DNA of 43,361 bases from XYB1-FULL-44-23 sp964502885 (GTDB taxonomy: Bacteria; Patescibacteriota; Microgenomatia; CAZETR01; Amesbacteraceae), in NCBI GenBank assembly GCA_964502885.1, contig CAZCXU010000008.1, positions 1-43,361 on the forward strand, read 5' to 3'. Below the pieces are notes generated by a model. It did no database searches, was not told the origin of the DNA, and saw nothing but the letters and a program-made list of their open reading frames with translations. Positions 16,279-25,064 of the stretch are shown piece by piece (within the stretch, counting starts at the first letter, position 1; each line of letters begins with the position of its first letter). Both the position numbers and the translations under genes were made by a program.

Positions 16279-18288
16279 TTATCTGTCTGATCTTCTCGTC
16301 AATCTGTTTCTGTCAATCCATCCCAGCCTGGCTGCACTCACCAGAGTCAAAGCGTTCAGAATTTCCCACTGCGCTTTCCTTCCAATCGGTATCGCCGCGT
16401 AGTCTTTTTGTCTCCCACCTTCCGCCCCAAATATCCCCAATCCACCCGGCATTAGTACCACCCCCGGCCCCACCCCGTCAGCATCTGATTCAGTTATCGA
16501 CCCCGGGGACCAGTTTGCCCGTGTTGCCGCCCATCCCGGAGCCACCATTATCGGGGTTATAGTTTCCGGATTGTTCCGGTCATAAAATTGAGCGACCCCC
16601 GCCCCCGGCATGTGCCCGCCCATCAATATCCCCGGCTTATCGTCCAGCCTATTTGCATATACAGATTTCAGTCCTCCGGTCGCAAATGCCGTACTGCCGC
16701 GATTCTCCAATTTATCGAGCGGAACTATTTCATATCTCACCCCATTAAGTCTTAATCCTATCCGTCCCATATGTTCAATCAATGGCGCATTCAGCGCCCC
16801 GGCAATATCAGATGCCGCCCAAATTGGCCCTGAAACTATCTCACGCCCGACTTTCAATGATCTCAACCACGCTTTTGACTTCAAAACGGCATCATACAAC
16901 ACACCAACAATCCTCCCTTTAGCTCTCTCCATAAGCGACAATAGGTTATCCACATGCATTTCCCGATCCACATCACTTGGTACCTGCTTATCCACCGCTT
17001 GTCTTCCCAAAATCATCACAGTGTCTTGCCGTTCCAACATGGGAACTATCCACTCATCTTGACATCCCATTAGCTTTCCATCCACTTCTACATTTCTCGT
17101 CCTGCTACCAAACCGTAAATTGGCAAGCATCCACAAACCCAACGGCAGCTGCGATCGAACATTCCACTCCACCTCCCGTTGTACTTGTCCACGATCCTTT
17201 ATTTCTTCAGATAAGTCCAGAGTACTTTTGGTGGTTTTCCCTTTCGTCAGCTCCATCGAGCCTCCTCGCCCGTCTTTATCCCGCACTTCTCCCAGCACCT
17301 CTTTATCTATCCCCTGTCCTTGTAATCCTTCCAGTAGTCTCAAACCAGCCACCACGGCCAATCCCATTCTATATTCCATATATGTCCACCCCTCAAAATC
17401 TTTACTGCCTCTATGTCCATCCGCCCAAAATATCATTCCCTGATTAGCCGGATCAGTCCCCCCCGAAAACCCCAAAGCCACTCCATGTGGATCAGGGTTT
17501 CCCCGATTTCCCTTAGGCGTACCCCCACGCACCATTATCGTATCCTCCATAATCGCCACCCCGGCCCGATGATCGTGCGCCCCCACTACCGCATCCGGTG
17601 CATTTTCCGAACTGTAAGCTTTAGCAACCTTTTCCAGGGGCCTGACCGGATCATTGCCAGTCTTTCCGGGAGTATTATGAAACGCCTGCACTTTAAGCCT
17701 TCTCTCCTGTCTTCCATCCTCAAAAGTTACTTGCACCATACCCCCATTTGCCACCAGTGGAATATCATAACCCTCAAACTCTCTCATCCACGCATCGTCT
17801 CCTATCTGTTTTGAAAGTGCACCCTCATGAGCCCGATACCCAGAGACTGCCGCAAGCACCCGCCCAGACTTATACAGTGGATCTATTACCACTCTTCGAA
17901 GTAAACTAATTTGCTCCGAGATTGGTGAGGCCGCCTGCAGCGAGTCCACCCCATGTTTTGTATCCACCGACTCGATAAGGTCGCCGGTGAAAATGACAAA
18001 ACAATTTGGGTCTCTAAGGATTCTCTCCACCCTTTCCATTACCGCCCCCAAATCAGTAGCCCTGCTACCAATATGCAAGTCCCCCATCGGCACTATCACC
18101 ACCGGCATCTTCACATTACCAACGTGCCTGCGGACTTCCACCAGTTCCTTACCTTGTCGACGCCTGTTAGCCTCCTCCATCATTAGTTGATTTGCAACTT
18201 CGAATTCATCACGCGACATCTTCTGGATGTCTTTACTAAATAGTCGTGCATCCGTAAATTCATTTACCGCTTCGACATTTACACTCAT
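16279..18288 (-). CDS. Calcineurin-like metallophosphoesterase, large
   Basis: In this 669-residue protein the metallophosphoesterase core occupies about residues 60-310. It shows MGDLHIG (Asp70, His72), FTGDLIE, and GAHDHRAG near the end of the domain. The third motif, usually GNHE, reads GYRAHEG, so the Asn is missing or displaced, which may alter activity. The C-terminal 350 residues, including GVRYEIVPLDK and repeated GG-rich turns, match no family I recognise. There is no signal peptide, so it is probably cytoplasmic. A -35/-10 pair TTGAAA-17-AATAAT ends 8 nt before the ATG. It is operonic with the ATL gene. Confidence 0.8.
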   Translation of the reverse strand: MSVNVEAVNEFTDARLFSKDIQKMSRDEFEVANQLMMEEANRRRQGKELVEVRRHVGNVKMPVVIVPMGDLHIGSRATDLGAVMERVERILRDPNCFVIFTGDLIESVDTKHGVDSLQAASPISEQISLLRRVVIDPLYKSGRVLAAVSGYRAHEGALSKQIGDDAWMREFEGYDIPLVANGGMVQVTFEDGRQERRLKVQAFHNTPGKTGNDPVRPLEKVAKAYSSENAPDAVVGAHDHRAGVAIMEDTIMVRGGTPKGNRGNPDPHGVALGFSGGTDPANQGMIFWADGHRGSKDFEGWTYMEYRMGLAVVAGLRLLEGLQGQGIDKEVLGEVRDKDGRGGSMELTKGKTTKSTLDLSEEIKDRGQVQREVEWNVRSQLPLGLWMLANLRFGSRTRNVEVDGKLMGCQDEWIVPMLERQDTVMILGRQAVDKQVPSDVDREMHVDNLLSLMERAKGRIVGVLYDAVLKSKAWLRSLKVGREIVSGPIWAASDIAGALNAPLIEHMGRIGLRLNGVRYEIVPLDKLENRGSTAFATGGLKSVYANRLDDKPGILMGGHMPGAGVAQFYDRNNPETITPIMVAPGWAATRANWSPGSITESDADGVGPGVVLMPGGLGIFGAEGGRQKDYAAIPIGRKAQWEILNALTLVSAARLGWIDRNRLTRRSDR

Positions 18289-18380
18289 TCATCGCTATTA
18301 TTTTTTCTTTACGGTTTTTTTTCAACCCCTTTCTTTTTTAAAAACATTTGCTATCCTATCGATTGGACCCCAAAACTTAT

Positions 18381-18403
18381 GCCCTTGCAAAGGGCTATAT
18401 AAT
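18381..18403 (+). promoter_or_regulatory. Inverted repeat next to TATAAT, promoter of HNH-like gene
   Basis: GCCCTT-GCA-AAGGGC (18381-18395) is a perfect 6-bp inverted repeat ending 2 nt before the extended -10 TATATAAT (TATAAT at 18398-18403). The ATG at 18414 follows after 10 nt. The repeat covers the spacer region, a usual operator position. Confidence 0.5.
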
Positions 18404-18413
18404 ATTCACTGCG

Positions 18414-19115
18414 ATGACCAAAGAAGCAGAGACAGCCCATCGCACATCGCGTAGGCACAAGACAGCCACTGGCGACAAAGAACTTTCATCTGGCGAAAGT
18501 TTTCCCGAAGTTGAACCAGCTGAACATAAATTTTCCGATCCCCAAAAAGCATGGCTAGACAGAGCCTGGAGGGAATACTTTTCCGGACAACTTCCAGATC
18601 TTATTGCAAGATTGGAATATGCCTGTGGTGAACCAGCATCCAGATCACTAAATATTCCCCCGAACGTAAAGATAGAATGGCACCACATCTCCCCCGGATA
18701 TGATTGTGCGTCCCACAACGAGCGCATCAATGACCCCAGAAATGCAGTTCCCCTACCCAAATGGATTCACACCGGGCCCCACGATCTTGCCATCCACGCC
18801 GACATATCCGATGCAAAACGGTTATGGCCAAGGCACTTACGAGGCGATATCCCCGATCCGTTTGGGACAATTCCCGAAGACCATAAACATCTTGCACAAC
18901 TCAACATTCCCTATTGGGACACCTCCTACGATGTTTTTTTTCGCGGATATGCAACGGTCGTAGTCCGGGAATACAAGAGAAACCACCCCGACGATCTCTG
19001 GCCATCTGATGAAGGCAAACTTATTCCCCAAAGCTTTCCAGGCGATGAATATAAGCTAAAAGAAAATCTCTCACAAGTCCCATTCCACGTCTCCATTGAC
19101 GCCACCAAAATTTAA
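18414..19115 (+). CDS. HNH-like nuclease domain protein (tentative)
   Basis: This 233-residue protein has a charged N-terminal part followed at about residues 88-130 by VKIEWHHISPGY...NDPRNAVPLPKWIHTGPHDLAIH. The spacing of HH, Asn and His resembles the beta-beta-alpha metal core of HNH endonucleases, but the usual zinc-knuckle cysteines are absent. The call rests on this motif alone. The start at 18414 is favoured over 18348 because TATAAT ends 10 nt upstream of it. The last 95 bp overlap the thermonuclease gene on the other strand, tail to tail, and both frames look genuine there. Confidence 0.5.
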   Translation: MTKEAETAHRTSRRHKTATGDKELSSGESFPEVEPAEHKFSDPQKAWLDRAWREYFSGQLPDLIARLEYACGEPASRSLNIPPNVKIEWHHISPGYDCASHNERINDPRNAVPLPKWIHTGPHDLAIHADISDAKRLWPRHLRGDIPDPFGTIPEDHKHLAQLNIPYWDTSYDVFFRGYATVVVREYKRNHPDDLWPSDEGKLIPQSFPGDEYKLKENLSQVPFHVSIDATKI

Positions 19116-19677
19116 TTCTCTCTTCATACTTCAATTCTCCCCTGTCCTTGTACGACACTATTTCCACACCATTACGTTTCACCAGTTCCTCTTGTATCAG
19201 CTTTCCTTTCTTGCATCCCGCCGGATTTTCCTTTAGCCCCTCATTCGATTCCCGTTTTGATTTGTGCATATATTCAGCCGGCAAAAACTGCGGCTCCCCC
19301 TCGCACCCCACCCACACCCACGCCAGAATCCGCCCATATTTATCATCCTGATACCTGTCATATTCCAGATACACTTTTTTCTTCTCTACCAGTTCTCTCA
19401 ACCCGTCTTTAGCTTCCTCTCCACCCGCTTCCCCTCGATCAGGGGCATTTACCCCCAACAGGCGTACCGTCACCCCGGAATTCATCTCAAACGTATCCCC
19501 ATCCGAAATCATTTTTACCACTCCGCTTTTAGGAAACAGTGTTCTGTTTTTATATATATCCTGCCCCAATTTGTTCCACCCTGTCCAGCCCAAGGCCGCC
19601 GCCATCAGAAGCCCCGGAATGAGTACCTTTTTCACTCCCTTTTTTGCAAAGAACCCCGCCGTCGGTTTTCTTTTCAC
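19021..19677 (-). CDS. Membrane-anchored thermonuclease (SNase-like)
   Basis: This 218-residue protein has a basic N-terminus and one membrane segment (about 18-34), which places the nuclease domain outside the cell. The domain shows the staphylococcal nuclease signatures VKMISDGDTFEM (Asp59, Asp61), VRLLGVNAPDRGEAGGEEA (catalytic Arg, Glu) and DKYGRILAWVWV (second Arg). It should cut DNA or RNA with calcium, possibly to scavenge nucleotides, which would suit an organism with few biosynthetic genes. The start is GTG with TATGAT exactly 6 nt upstream, and that box contains the TGA stop of the preceding gene. Confidence 0.88.
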   Translation of the reverse strand: MKRKPTAGFFAKKGVKKVLIPGLLMAAALGWTGWNKLGQDIYKNRTLFPKSGVVKMISDGDTFEMNSGVTVRLLGVNAPDRGEAGGEEAKDGLRELVEKKKVYLEYDRYQDDKYGRILAWVWVGCEGEPQFLPAEYMHKSKRESNEGLKENPAGCKKGKLIQEELVKRNGVEIVSYKDRGELKYEERIKFWWRQWRRGMGLVRDFLLAYIHRLESFGE

Positions 19678-19684
19678 CAGTCAA

Positions 19685-19966
19685 TCATACTTCAACTTTC
19701 CTCGCGTTTTTCTCTCCCCGCAGAGTTTTCATCTTCCACATAAACAAAGCGCCCTTGTTATTTGCGTTTGAGTCCAGTACAAAAGTCCGACATTTTTCCA
19801 ATATCGCCCGGTCTACCGTTTTTGCCAATCTGATATACAAAGATTTGTGTTTTTCATCCCCCAACTCCATCGCCAGCCGGTATCCATAATCCTGAAATTC
19901 CCTCGAAACATACTTATTTCTATCTACCCCCTCTTTGGCATCCAAAAGTTCTTTTATCGATTTCAT
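19685..19966 (-). CDS. Small hypothetical protein (93 residues)
   Basis: A soluble, charged, mostly helical protein ending in ALFMWKMKTLRGEKN. I do not recognise the family. TAAAAT ends 6 nt before the ATG, so it has its own leaderless promoter. It lies between the HD-domain gene and the thermonuclease on the same strand, and its TGA stop sits inside the thermonuclease -10 box. Confidence 0.65.
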   Translation of the reverse strand: MKSIKELLDAKEGVDRNKYVSREFQDYGYRLAMELGDEKHKSLYIRLAKTVDRAILEKCRTFVLDSNANNKGALFMWKMKTLRGEKNARKVEV

Positions 19967-19991
19967 GCATCGATTTTACCCTAGTCGCAGA

Positions 19992-20789
19992 CTATCGTTT
20001 GATCACAAATTCCGAAATTAGTTTTTTCTCAGTCTCCCCCTCCACAAACGCTTTTACCTGCACATATTTTTCCAATCCCGATCCTATCAGTTTTTCTTTC
20101 AACAGTTCATCAACCTGAAACAAACCGGAAGAGTTATTCATATATATATGAATGTCCAGGGGTGTATCATCATTCCCCTCAATTATTTCCACCGAGTTAA
20201 TCGCATAAGCAGACAATGAATGAATATTCACTTCACCCTTTTCAAACGGAATCCGCGACCTGCCCTCACTCATATCCAAAGCATCAGCTACCCGCACGAT
20301 TCCTGCCTCAATAGTTGTCGGCTTTCCATCACTGCGATGCGAAATAATCGTGTGTAGTGCCTCACTGGCTACTATCACCCGTTCCCGAAGCGGCAAAAAT
20401 TCCAGCAGTTCTTCCATCACCCGGTTAGCCAAAAATAAGCTGTATTCTTCATGGTTGTTCCTGTTTATAGTCATTCCCAAGTCATGCAGCAAACTCCCCA
20501 AAACCACCACGAGTTCCGCATAGTCCCAGGACAATTTATAGTCCCGCACAATTGCTGCTTCTGCTCCGGCTTTTCGTAACACCCGCAAAATCTTTAGCGA
20601 CATATTTGCCACGATTTTGAAATGGATTGGCCCATGATCCGAGAAGCCCATTCGCTGCATTGCATTGGTATTCACCACTTCCCACATCACATTCAATCTC
20701 TCACTGGAATTTACCCGCTCGACCAATTCCGACAGCAATTTGTTTTCTCCCGCCGGCAGTTTGATTAGTTCCTGTTTATTTTTTTCCAT
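19992..20789 (-). CDS. HD-domain phosphohydrolase
   Basis: In this 265-residue protein metal ligands of the HD fold are visible: DHGPIHFKIVA (His52, His56), SLLHDLGM (the HD pair), a later His region (SEALHTIISHRSDGKP) and RVADALDMSEG (the distal Asp). It is probably a metal-dependent phosphohydrolase acting on nucleotides or a signalling nucleotide. The C-terminal third is a mixed alpha/beta domain without known motif. TATAAT lies 13 nt upstream of the ATG, with GGGGA between them that could act as a weak Shine-Dalgarno. The box overlaps the stop of the MFS gene. Confidence 0.82.
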   Translation of the reverse strand: MEKNKQELIKLPAGENKLLSELVERVNSSERLNVMWEVVNTNAMQRMGFSDHGPIHFKIVANMSLKILRVLRKAGAEAAIVRDYKLSWDYAELVVVLGSLLHDLGMTINRNNHEEYSLFLANRVMEELLEFLPLRERVIVASEALHTIISHRSDGKPTTIEAGIVRVADALDMSEGRSRIPFEKGEVNIHSLSAYAINSVEIIEGNDDTPLDIHIYMNNSSGLFQVDELLKEKLIGSGLEKYVQVKAFVEGETEKKLISEFVIKR

Positions 20790-20803
20790 ATCAAAGTCCC
20801 CAA

Positions 20804-21982
20804 TTATACCCTATCGCCTCCCCATCCTCGTGTCATCAGTATTCCAGCAATCCCTATTAACGATACCTGTTCCCAGGATGCTCCCAAAGTATACATCGTT
20901 ACCACACCTAGACTGGCTACCACCCGCCCCACATTCAACGCCGTTTCCCTCTCCACCATATACAGTGTTTTATTCCCCGATCTAGCCCTCCACAATCCGT
21001 ACAACCCTAGCGGAAAAAACCACAGAATCCCCGCCACAGCGTCCACCGCATCCAAACTCAAAAGACCCCACCCATTACCCACAATTCCTCTCAAAATCCA
21101 CACAACTCCCATTATCCACACCGCCCATTCGCAGCACTTACTGGCAAATCCCCTGTCATACCATCTTCCCACCACCAAAAGTGTCGCACTGGAGATTAAA
21201 AGCACTAGAGTTTTAAATCCCCCCAAAAGCAAGTCGGACCCGCCCAATTTCAATACTAGAAATATCGGCCACCAGAATTCCAGCATAATCCCTTCCATCC
21301 CCCACCCCACATAAATCCAGAAATCTTTTCCCAGCCAGCCATTACTCAATCTGGTCAGATAGTCCCCCCACTCAAAATTCCAATTCAGTTTCTCGTGAGG
21401 CATCAGCAGGACAGGCACAGTCGAAAATGCGACAGCCACCATCCCCCAAACAAACAAGGTTCCATACCCCATAGCCGCCACCAACGCTCCACCCAAAAGC
21501 GGTCCGGCCACCAGACTCCAGGTTCCCACCACTCCCACCACACTACTGTTCTTCCCATATTCCTTCTCATTAGTCTCCAGAAACAGCAAATGATATGAGA
21601 CCCAATACAGCAACGTTTCAAATGGAGCCAGTATTCCGGCAATCATCACATATTCCCACGCTTTGGTGGCTTCAGCCATCTGAAACAACCACAAAATACA
21701 AATCAACAAGAAACTGGCAACCAACACCGCCCACCGAAATCCAATTTTCCCGATGATTTGGGTAATCTTTTGTCCGAGAATCGCCTGTATGCCGCAAGTC
21801 ATTACGATATACAAAGCTGCCAAGCCTATCCCACCCATTCGGAAAAAGAAAACCGGCATAAATATCCCGATTGCTCCTATTCCAATGTTCCGCAACATCA
21901 CATTCACAATCAGCCACCTCAACACCTCGCCACGAAATTTATGCCCCCACAACTTCCCCCCTGCCCTGGAAAATCCGATCAC
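20804..21982 (-). CDS. MFS-type transporter
   Basis: A 392-residue membrane protein with about 11-12 hydrophobic segments in two halves, and a central charged loop near residues 195-220 (PHEKLNWNFEWGDYLTRLSNG). The general form is that of the major facilitator superfamily, but the classical loop 2-3 motif is weak and no substrate can be named. It begins with GTG that shares its G with the TAG stop of pth, so translation is probably coupled. No separate promoter is seen. Confidence 0.75.
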   Translation of the reverse strand: MIGFSRAGGKLWGHKFRGEVLRWLIVNVMLRNIGIGAIGIFMPVFFFRMGGIGLAALYIVMTCGIQAILGQKITQIIGKIGFRWAVLVASFLLICILWLFQMAEATKAWEYVMIAGILAPFETLLYWVSYHLLFLETNEKEYGKNSSVVGVVGTWSLVAGPLLGGALVAAMGYGTLFVWGMVAVAFSTVPVLLMPHEKLNWNFEWGDYLTRLSNGWLGKDFWIYVGWGMEGIMLEFWWPIFLVLKLGGSDLLLGGFKTLVLLISSATLLVVGRWYDRGFASKCCEWAVWIMGVVWILRGIVGNGWGLLSLDAVDAVAGILWFFPLGLYGLWRARSGNKTLYMVERETALNVGRVVASLGVVTMYTLGASWEQVSLIGIAGILMTRGWGGDRV

Positions 21983-22488
21983 TATTTCAATATATCACCA
22001 GCAGCCTCTCCGATCACCGCTTCCAGCATATTTCTTTCCTCACCCGCAAACCTCTGCAGCACATACTCTTCTCCGGAAATCGCCCCCCGTCGATTCTCAA
22101 TTCCCAATCTCACCCGCCAAAAATCGGTCGTCCCCAACGCCTGTTCCACCGAAATCACCCCATTATGTTCCTTCGGCCCCTTTCCTTTCTGGATTTTATA
22201 CTCCCCCAATTTTATGTCCAAATCATCATGTGCCACCCACCACTCGTGTTCTCTTCCTTTCATATCCATAGCTTCACGGATCATCCGCCCGCTTTCGTTC
22301 ATAAATATCCCGCCGGTTTTCAAAAGCAGCCAATCTCCGCTTTCATAGTACAAAACCCCCTTACTCTTTCTCCAACCATAATCAGAACTCAATTTCTCCG
22401 CCAGTCTTTCCACCAGCATCATTCCGGCATTGTGTCTCGTCCCCACATATTCCGGTCCCGGATTTCCCAATCCCAGGAGAATTTTCAT
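21982..22488 (-). CDS. pth: Peptidyl-tRNA hydrolase
   Basis: This 168-residue enzyme frees tRNA from stalled peptidyl-tRNA. It shows GLGNPGPEYVGTRHNAG (Asn9 and catalytic His19), GIFMNESG, the conserved HDDLDIKLG, and GPKEHNGVISVEQALGTTDFWRVRLGI. It is slightly shorter than usual (about 185-195). The ATG overlaps the TGA stop of the preceding gene (ATGA) and its TAG stop overlaps the MFS start, so it is the middle of a tightly coupled unit: DNA ligase, small membrane protein, pth, MFS. Confidence 0.95.
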   Translation of the reverse strand: MKILLGLGNPGPEYVGTRHNAGMMLVERLAEKLSSDYGWRKSKGVLYYESGDWLLLKTGGIFMNESGRMIREAMDMKGREHEWWVAHDDLDIKLGEYKIQKGKGPKEHNGVISVEQALGTTDFWRVRLGIENRRGAISGEEYVLQRFAGEERNMLEAVIGEAAGDILK

Positions 22489-22823
22489 ACCACTTTTTTA
22501 CCTTTAAGCAGTTTTTCCGCTATTTCTCCCAAAAAGGGCAGTTCCACATCCTCCCCGCCATTCACCCGTATCGCCAAAGCCAGCGGCAACACAATCATTC
22601 CTATGATATTAAATAGCGGCACAAATCCTCGTCCTATCACACTTATGTCCAAAATCGTTCCCCCGATTACTGCAGTCACCCACAACAAGATAGCCTGCAA
22701 AGCGATTTTTCGCACCTGATAGTGCTTCTCCAATACCAAAATAGCCATCGCCGGGAGTACCCCCAGTACCGGAATAAAACACACCATCTTCGCCTGTCGT
22801 TCCTCCATTTTAAGCGTCATCAT
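22485..22823 (-). CDS. Small membrane protein (DUF4870/Tic20-like)
   Basis: A 112-residue protein with three hydrophobic segments (about 14-32, 45-65 and 68-86) and a short soluble end. The layout resembles DUF4870/Tic20-like small membrane proteins, and the function is unknown. The first ATG at 22823 overlaps the ligase 3' end and has a clear Shine-Dalgarno GGAGG (22834 to 22830) with 6-nt spacing. That decides the start and contrasts with the leaderless genes around it. Confidence 0.7.
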   Translation of the reverse strand: MMTLKMEERQAKMVCFIPVLGVLPAMAILVLEKHYQVRKIALQAILLWVTAVIGGTILDISVIGRGFVPLFNIIGMIVLPLALAIRVNGGEDVELPFLGEIAEKLLKGKKVV

Positions 22824-24513
22824 TTTTCGCCTCCTGTACTTTTTGCAGACTAAACATTCGTTTTATTTCCGAAATCTCCGTCGCATCCTCAGGAGATTTC
22901 TCCCGCAAAGATACCATTCTTGGGAACCTCAATGCAAATCCCGCCGTATGTGACGGCGACACGGAAATCTCGTTGGCCTTCACCTCCACCACTATCGCCG
23001 GATTTACCCAAAAATCACAATCATACATTTTATTTACTGCGTACCGTTCCGGCTTACCGTCTGCGTGATTTTTCTCCAGCAGTTTCCGTAAATTCACCCA
23101 CTCTTCATCACTCGCTCCCGACCCCACTTTTGTGATCGTCAAAAACTTGTCCTGTTTTTTGTCATACACCCCGACCAGAAATTCCCCGATTCCAAAATCA
23201 GATCTTTTTCCCTCTCCAGCCGAATATCCCATTACTACCGTATCCACCGTATCCAGTTCAGACTTCAATTTTATCCAATTAAAGTCCCTGCTGCCGGACT
23301 TGTACGGCGCATCCATTTTTTTCACAAATATCCCCTCAGTCCCCTCTTCCAAAGACTTCACAAAAAACTCCTCAATTTCTTCCGCCGATCTCACAATTTT
23401 TCTCGGCATCAATCGAATAGTTTCCTGTTTTGTCACTATTTGCGCCAATTTCTGCCACCTTTCTTCATTCGGTTTATCCAGGTAGCTCTCCCCATCAGCC
23501 GCAAGCACATCAAACGTATAGTATTTCAAAGGCACCGACTGCATCATCTCCAAAATGTCATATTTTCGTTTTCGCTGCACCGTTTCCTGAAACGGCAAGT
23601 ATTTCCCGTTTTTACCCACCGCTATCATCTCCCCATCCAATATACACTTGTGCTTAATTTCCGCCCTCAATCCCTCCACAATATCCGGATACATTTCCGT
23701 CACATTCTCCAATCCCCGGGAGAATAAATTGATTTTTTCTCCATCCACATGCGCCTGAATTCGCAGACCATCCAATTTATGTTCAGCAGCAGATATTCCC
23801 AATCGTTCCCAAATTTCTGCCGCATCTTTTGCCCGTTCTCCCCGAGCCACCAGAATCGGCATCCCCACCTCCGGCTTTATCTGCAGTTTACCCACATCTT
23901 CATGTTCCTTAACCAGCTTCACCACCTCCCCCAAATCTGCTCTCACGTTATATACCGCTTCAATCGCTCCCCGCAAACTCTTATCCCCGCACTTCATCCA
24001 CGATAATGCGTCCAGCACCGTCATATCCGAAAAACCCCCCCGCATTTTTGACAGGACTATTTTCACTGCATACTTTCCCCCTGCACCCCCCAGTTCTTTC
24101 ACCAACTTTCCCAACAGCTCCATCTTCCTCTCCTGGCTTCCCTGCCCATTTGCTCCGGCTACTGCCAGCAATCGCTCAAACACCTCTTTGACACTCAAAT
24201 CGCTATCTGTTCTTTTCGAGTTTAACTCTTCCGCAGCTGCCCCCAAATCTCCTTTTCTCTTAAACGCCTCCGCCACCACTTCATTTTCTATTCCAAACGC
24301 CAGAGCCAGAGCTTTTACCACCTGTTTTTCCGCCATTCCAGTATCAGGACAGTTATACTTTGGCCCCAATTTGCCTCCCACCAGATAAGCGATTATTCTT
24401 CCCTCATCAGCCCCCGCTTTACCAAAAAGATCCGCCAGTATACGCGTCATTTCCAGTCGGCTGCTTGTCGTTTCCAGTTTTCCAAAATACTCCGTTAATT
24501 CAGCAAACTTCAT
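22810..24513 (-). CDS. lig: ATP-dependent DNA ligase, archaeal type
   Basis: This 567-residue enzyme seals nicks in duplex DNA through an enzyme-AMP intermediate. An N-terminal helical DNA-binding domain (1-200) is followed by the adenylation domain with EHKLDGLRIQAH (Lys246), ILDGEMIA, EGIFVKK and the distal NWIKLKSE. A C-terminal OB domain ends with ALRFPRMVSLREKSPEDATE. This domain order and length are typical of archaeal/eukaryotic-type LigB, not the NAD-dependent LigA of bacteria. The ATG at 24513 has TAGAAT 6 nt upstream. It heads the unit containing the small membrane protein, pth and MFS. Whether LigA is also present cannot be seen here. Confidence 0.93.
   Translation of the reverse strand: MKFAELTEYFGKLETTSSRLEMTRILADLFGKAGADEGRIIAYLVGGKLGPKYNCPDTGMAEKQVVKALALAFGIENEVVAEAFKRKGDLGAAAEELNSKRTDSDLSVKEVFERLLAVAGANGQGSQERKMELLGKLVKELGGAGGKYAVKIVLSKMRGGFSDMTVLDALSWMKCGDKSLRGAIEAVYNVRADLGEVVKLVKEHEDVGKLQIKPEVGMPILVARGERAKDAAEIWERLGISAAEHKLDGLRIQAHVDGEKINLFSRGLENVTEMYPDIVEGLRAEIKHKCILDGEMIAVGKNGKYLPFQETVQRKRKYDILEMMQSVPLKYYTFDVLAADGESYLDKPNEERWQKLAQIVTKQETIRLMPRKIVRSAEEIEEFFVKSLEEGTEGIFVKKMDAPYKSGSRDFNWIKLKSELDTVDTVVMGYSAGEGKRSDFGIGEFLVGVYDKKQDKFLTITKVGSGASDEEWVNLRKLLEKNHADGKPERYAVNKMYDCDFWVNPAIVVEVKANEISVSPSHTAGFALRFPRMVSLREKSPEDATEISEIKRMFSLQKVQEAKNDDA
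22830..22834 (-). promoter_or_regulatory. Shine-Dalgarno GGAGG (rare here)
   Basis: GGAGG lies 6 nt before ATG 22823, within the ligase coding end. It shows that the ribosomes of this organism can use Shine-Dalgarno pairing, apparently at operon-internal genes. Confidence 0.6.
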
Positions 24514-24598
24514 GCCCCAATTCTACCCCATGTCACAGGAAAACCCCACTCCACAATCATCGGTTCAATTAGCTTTACGCCTCGCATTCTCACACCTC

Positions 24599-24625
24599 AA
24601 TTGGATATACCTATCCAATTTTTTT
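24599..24625. terminator. Hairpin with T-run (terminator-like)
   Basis: AATTGGATA-TACC-TATCCAATT is a perfect 9-bp stem with a 4-nt loop, followed on the plus strand by a run of Ts. It sits immediately after the stop of the 119-residue membrane protein (minus strand), where the T-run reads as an A-run before the stem. It may end transcripts from either side, but the orientation of the T-run fits plus-strand reading better. Confidence 0.5.
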
Positions 24626-24983
24626 ATGCTTTTCCCTCTGTCCGCCGCACCTGTTCAAATCTCCCCACCAAAGCTTCCCTACTAGCCCGCCAGGCCTCTC
24701 TGGCCATCAATCCTGCAGACGCTAATACCGCACCACCGAACATCGCCCCCACCATTTCCATCTCCACATTCCTCGGTCCGTCCGTAACATTGTAACCCAT
24801 ATATATCATTGCACCGGAAATAATCAACAATCCCACAGCTGCCGATGCACACACTGCAAGTCTGCTCTCCATTTCATTGACATAGCGTGCCAACTCCTGA
24901 TTGTTCATTCGCGCTATCCTTTCGGCTCCTACTGGCACACTTGGACCACGATCTTGTTTCACTGATTTCCCTGATTCAGACAT
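24624..24983 (-). CDS. Small membrane protein, two segments
   Basis: A 119-residue protein with a soluble N-terminus (about 45 residues), two membrane segments (about 45-64 and 74-93) and a basic C-terminus (REAWRASREALVGRFEQVRR). No family is recognised. The ATG at 24983 has TATAAT ending 6 nt upstream, so the start is well supported. It is divergent from the PMT-type glycosyltransferase, and the two promoters share an 80-bp spacer. Confidence 0.65.
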   Translation of the reverse strand: MSESGKSVKQDRGPSVPVGAERIARMNNQELARYVNEMESRLAVCASAAVGLLIISGAMIYMGYNVTDGPRNVEMEMVGAMFGGAVLASAGLMAREAWRASREALVGRFEQVRRTEGKA

Positions 24984-25029
24984 TCACCGATTATATTACT
25001 TATTATAGGACATGTCAAATTTACTCACT

Positions 25030-25058
25030 TTGCCGTGGCGGTTGTTTCCTAATATACT
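25030..25058 (+). promoter_or_regulatory. Promoter TTGCCG-17-TATACT, leaderless GTG
   Basis: The -35 box TTGCCG (25030-25035) and -10 box TATACT (25053-25058) have 17-nt spacing. The GTG start at 25065 follows after 6 nt, so the mRNA should begin at the start codon. Confidence 0.6.
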
Positions 25059-25064
25059 TTTCGT

